Shown here: positions 61,030-64,000 of the stretch, one piece after another
Layout of the letters: every line of letters starts with the position of its first letter
Position numbering within the stretch: the first letter of the stretch is position 1
NCBI RefSeq assembly: GCF_040436345.1
Contig: NC_133223.1
Coordinates: 13,645,613 to 13,709,612 of the forward strand
Direction: 5' to 3'
Length of the DNA: 64,000 nt
DNA from: Pagrus major
Taxonomy: Eukaryota; Chordata; Actinopteri; Spariformes; Sparidae
Notes under the pieces: generated by a model
The model's input: the letters and a program-made list of their open reading frames with translations, nothing else
Databases searched by the model: none
What the model was told of the DNA's origin: nothing
Made by a program: the position numbers and the translations under genes

Positions 61030-64000
61030 GTAAGAACAATTTAGTTGCACTCTGCTTGGAAGTTAAAGCTTGTGTGTGCACAAATGGAGTCAATGTCAGA
61101 AGATTATTTTTAAAAAAAAGTGGAAAGTCTCTGCACTTCCTGTCCAATGCTCTGTGTTGGAGGAGATGAGGTGTGATCATTAACACTGGTCAGTATGTGT
61201 GGATGCATGTGTTAGCCTGAATCCTCCAGAAGTAAAATGATTCCCTCACTGTGTCTCTGTCTCAGCTGGGAGCTGTCACTGCGTACTCCAGGGATCCTGT
61301 TGAGTTGGCCGTTGCTCTCAGCTGTCAGCACACTGTCTCTCAGTCCCCCAGTCACGACTTGAATACATTGGACTGTCCATGTAACCATAGCTGCCAACCT
61401 TTTAAGAGGGACTGCGGTGCATATAGTATTAGTGGATTTGTCTGGAATTGAGCAGGGGAACCAAAGATAAACAGGCGATTAATAGCTACTCAAAAGTAAA
61501 TGGGCTTTTAGCTCCTTCATAGCCTGCTATAAAAATAAAATGGACCTAAAAAAATGAAATAAATCAAAGAAATGGCTTTTATACATATAAGCCAAGGTCG
61601 TTTATAAAGGTCCCTCCTGAAACAGTGAAACAGGATCAACGTGTCATTTCAGGCCTAGGCCCCACATACAGATATTTTTGTAAATCCAGACGTTTGTTAA
61701 GCACTGTTTCAGTGATAATATCCATTCACTGGGCACACGTGTGCCGTTGTAAACAGGAAGCAGATTGTATACTCGGTCGGTTGCTTAGTTTCAGAACCTA
61801 CTATGAATGAAGCAGTGAAACATGACTGCTCGTCACAGAATCTGCTTGGATAAGTTGTCAGCAAAACATTGTAAGCACCCATTTTTGTCTCTCTTTTTCA
61901 GCATTGTATTATCAGCGTCCATTTGTGTCCTTGTAAATTTTACTTTAAACAATATATCATCCACTCCTTCTCTGTACAAACTAAATTACTCCAATATCAT
62001 AACACATACTCCGAGTTTACATTAGCCAATATGTGGGTGTCCAAAAATGTCAGTTTCTGCCTGCACAGACGTAAACACTGAAAACAGCATTTCTGAATAT
62101 CTTCACCCTGGAAGGAGTTTACCAAAAGCTCAATTGTTTGACCTAAACCGGCGTTTATTTGTGTACGAGAGGCCAAAACACAGAAAAAAAGCTTTGTTTT
62201 GAGCAATACCTTTGTTTGTGTGGACAGGGCCTTAGAAAACACAGAATACACATTTAATGTACATTTAAAATTGGCTGCCTTGTTCAAAATAAATAAATAA
62301 AAACAAAGACCCCAGAGCTGGACATCAAACAGTTGATTTGATTAAGAGTGTGACTTTCTTAACAGATCATATTTTCTCACCCTATTTTTTTTTTTCAATC
62401 CACGGGTGATCTGAACATGTGCACTCACTCTCTAATTGGCCATGCTTTGAACCAATCAATTGATGGTTCCAGCTTCTTAAAATATGGAGAGAGACTCTGA
62501 GAAATTGTTACAAGCATTTTTCAATATTTGCTGATGGACCAAAAAAATCAATTGAATACCTGAGAGAATAGCCATGTGGTTCTTTGTTTTGAGCATGAAT
62601 AACATGACCTGTTTATTAATACACACATTTCTTTATTCCAAGGATGATGTGAACGTATTTATGCACATCAGGCAAGCACAAAACTAAAGCTTGAAGTGCT
62701 GCAGTGTTATGTGTGTGACACACATAACTAGCCCACATGTCTGTGAGCAGTGGTTTTAACCTTTTCCTGACACAATTATCTTGTGCGTTGGTATTTTGAT
62801 ATTTGCCAGTGAGCTCTTTGTACAGCTGTCGACTCTGAGCCTTCAGCTTCAAAACATCTGTAAGTCACTGAGCCATCATGAAATTGGTTTAATTTATTAT
62901 GACTGATAGTGAGACAAATGATCTCATAACCAGTTGTAATACATATCAGGCTTCCCAACAGACAATCTCATTTATTTTAAGGATTTTGAATTTGGAGTTA
63001 GGGACAAAATATAATTGGGGGGCTACTGAAGCTCCCAATCAGATACGGAGTACAGATGCCACAGATGTGACAGCCAGACAGCAGCCTTGACAGAGTAAGA
63101 TGGCCTCAGTAAAAAAAAAAAAAAAAGATGGCCTCAGTTATAGATGCGTTCTAAACTGGGCTGTGTTGGTATGTAGTTCAAGTCAAGAATGAAAGAATTA
63201 AGAGAAGAATCATGAGCTCGCTCTAGTTTCTTGAAGTGGAGAAAGAGCATGATGGAGCATGGCACGGAAATCCGTCTGTTTTGACAGTTTTCGCATCAGT
63301 TACCACTTCTTGTCAGGGTGGGAGACAGAGATGGGGCGAAAATAGAAACATGTGGGTAGAAATTCTAACCAGACAGAATGATCAGGAAGTTTGTTATAAA
63401 AATAGTTGCTGTGTGGCCCTGACAGGCAGCCATATTTAGAGTTGAGGGGGTGAGGAGAATAGAAATGGATGAAGGCAGTCTGGTCTAATGCACTGATCCC
63501 TCTCAGCTCTGTGGATACCAGCCCTCAGGGAAAACTCTGCAGCTTTATGTGGGCCAGCGTGGCACAGCCTGCCACTGTCACCCACACCCAGGGTCTATTG
63601 TGCGCAGAGACAACATGTACACACCCCACCCCCATACCCCCCTTCCACTTCAATACAGTTAACATCAGCCCCTTTCTCTGTCACTGTAGGTCGCTGCTTT
63701 TCTATGATCAGTAGATTGATTGGTGGTGAAATCGGCAGCCTAATGGTTGTGCTGGAATGATGGATTACCTCTCTGTCCCCGACTGTTACATTTCAGCTAC
63801 AACATTATGGCCTCATTCCATTTCAGTCTAAGTAGTTTGCTTCCAGCCTGGTAGCCTTTTAGTGTTAAAAGCCCAAGCAAATCCGATAGGCGAGAACATT
63901 TTCATGATGAGGTGATGAGCAATAGGTGAGGTCAGGGGCTAATGGAATTTACTCACACACTTGAAAAGAGAATCTGACTGGCTGAGAGCGCGATTACTTC
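61030..64000 (+). other. Start of the nck2 intron after the first coding exon
   Basis: No further nck2 exon is recognisable. An exon-like acceptor near 61265 is followed by sequence that does not continue NCK2. A 16-A tract with flanking duplication lies at 63097-63138. The remaining open frames resemble no known protein. Confidence 0.5.
63097..63138. repeat. 14-bp direct duplication around a poly(A) tract
   Basis: AAGATGGCCTCAGT occurs at 63097-63110 and again at 63125-63138 with a run of 16 A (63111-63126) between, two of them shared with the second copy. It looks like a target-site duplication around an almost empty retroinsertion, or a local tandem duplication. Confidence 0.7.

Noticed and set aside
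61266-61451. Second coding exon of nck2
   Set aside because: The acceptor-like CTGTCTCAG is attractive, but the downstream frames do not continue NCK2 (a G-rich/basic linker and second SH3 are expected).

Overview
The window is vertebrate nuclear DNA, almost certainly from a ray-finned (teleost) fish. It holds short coding exons with GT/AG introns, many CA/TG microsatellites, and a dense scatter of short non-autonomous DNA transposons and a tRNA-derived SINE of fish type. Three conserved genes are readable: ashwin (human C2orf49), fhl2 and nck2. As far as I recall, they sit in the same order and orientation on human chromosome 2q12. I cannot name the species, and no bacterial, viral or organellar gene is visible.

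Layout. 1-5430: gene-poor, opening with one end of a foldback transposon and a possible poly(A) site of an upstream gene. 5502-8392 (+): ashwin, four exons, 195 aa. 8393-11440: repeat-bearing spacer with a textbook hAT-type MITE (9739-10231, 8-bp target duplication). 11920-14473 (-): fhl2 coding part, five exons, 279 aa, tail-to-tail with ashwin; a likely non-coding first exon ends at 17241 and a perfect CArG box lies at 17505. 17.5-31.2 kb: spacer between the divergent fhl2 and nck2 promoters, rich in transposon relics, including a broken hAT transposase (19626-20170). 31.2-64 kb (+): nck2. A CpG-bearing candidate promoter and first exon end at 31477, candidate untranslated exons lie at 55494-55546 and 58852-58887, and the first coding exon is at 60788-61029. 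The rest of nck2 lies beyond the window.

The genes are neighbours, not an operon. Ashwin belongs to the family found in the nuclear tRNA-ligase complex. FHL2 is a LIM-only transcriptional and cytoskeletal adaptor. NCK2 is an SH3/SH2 adaptor coupling phosphotyrosine signals to actin.

I found no new biological system. The observations most worth checking are the fhl2 promoter (CArG box plus a predicted upstream ORF ending on the start codon), the predicted nck2 leader exons with upstream ATGs, the transposon relics with readable target duplications, and a 16-A tract flanked by a 14-bp duplication.
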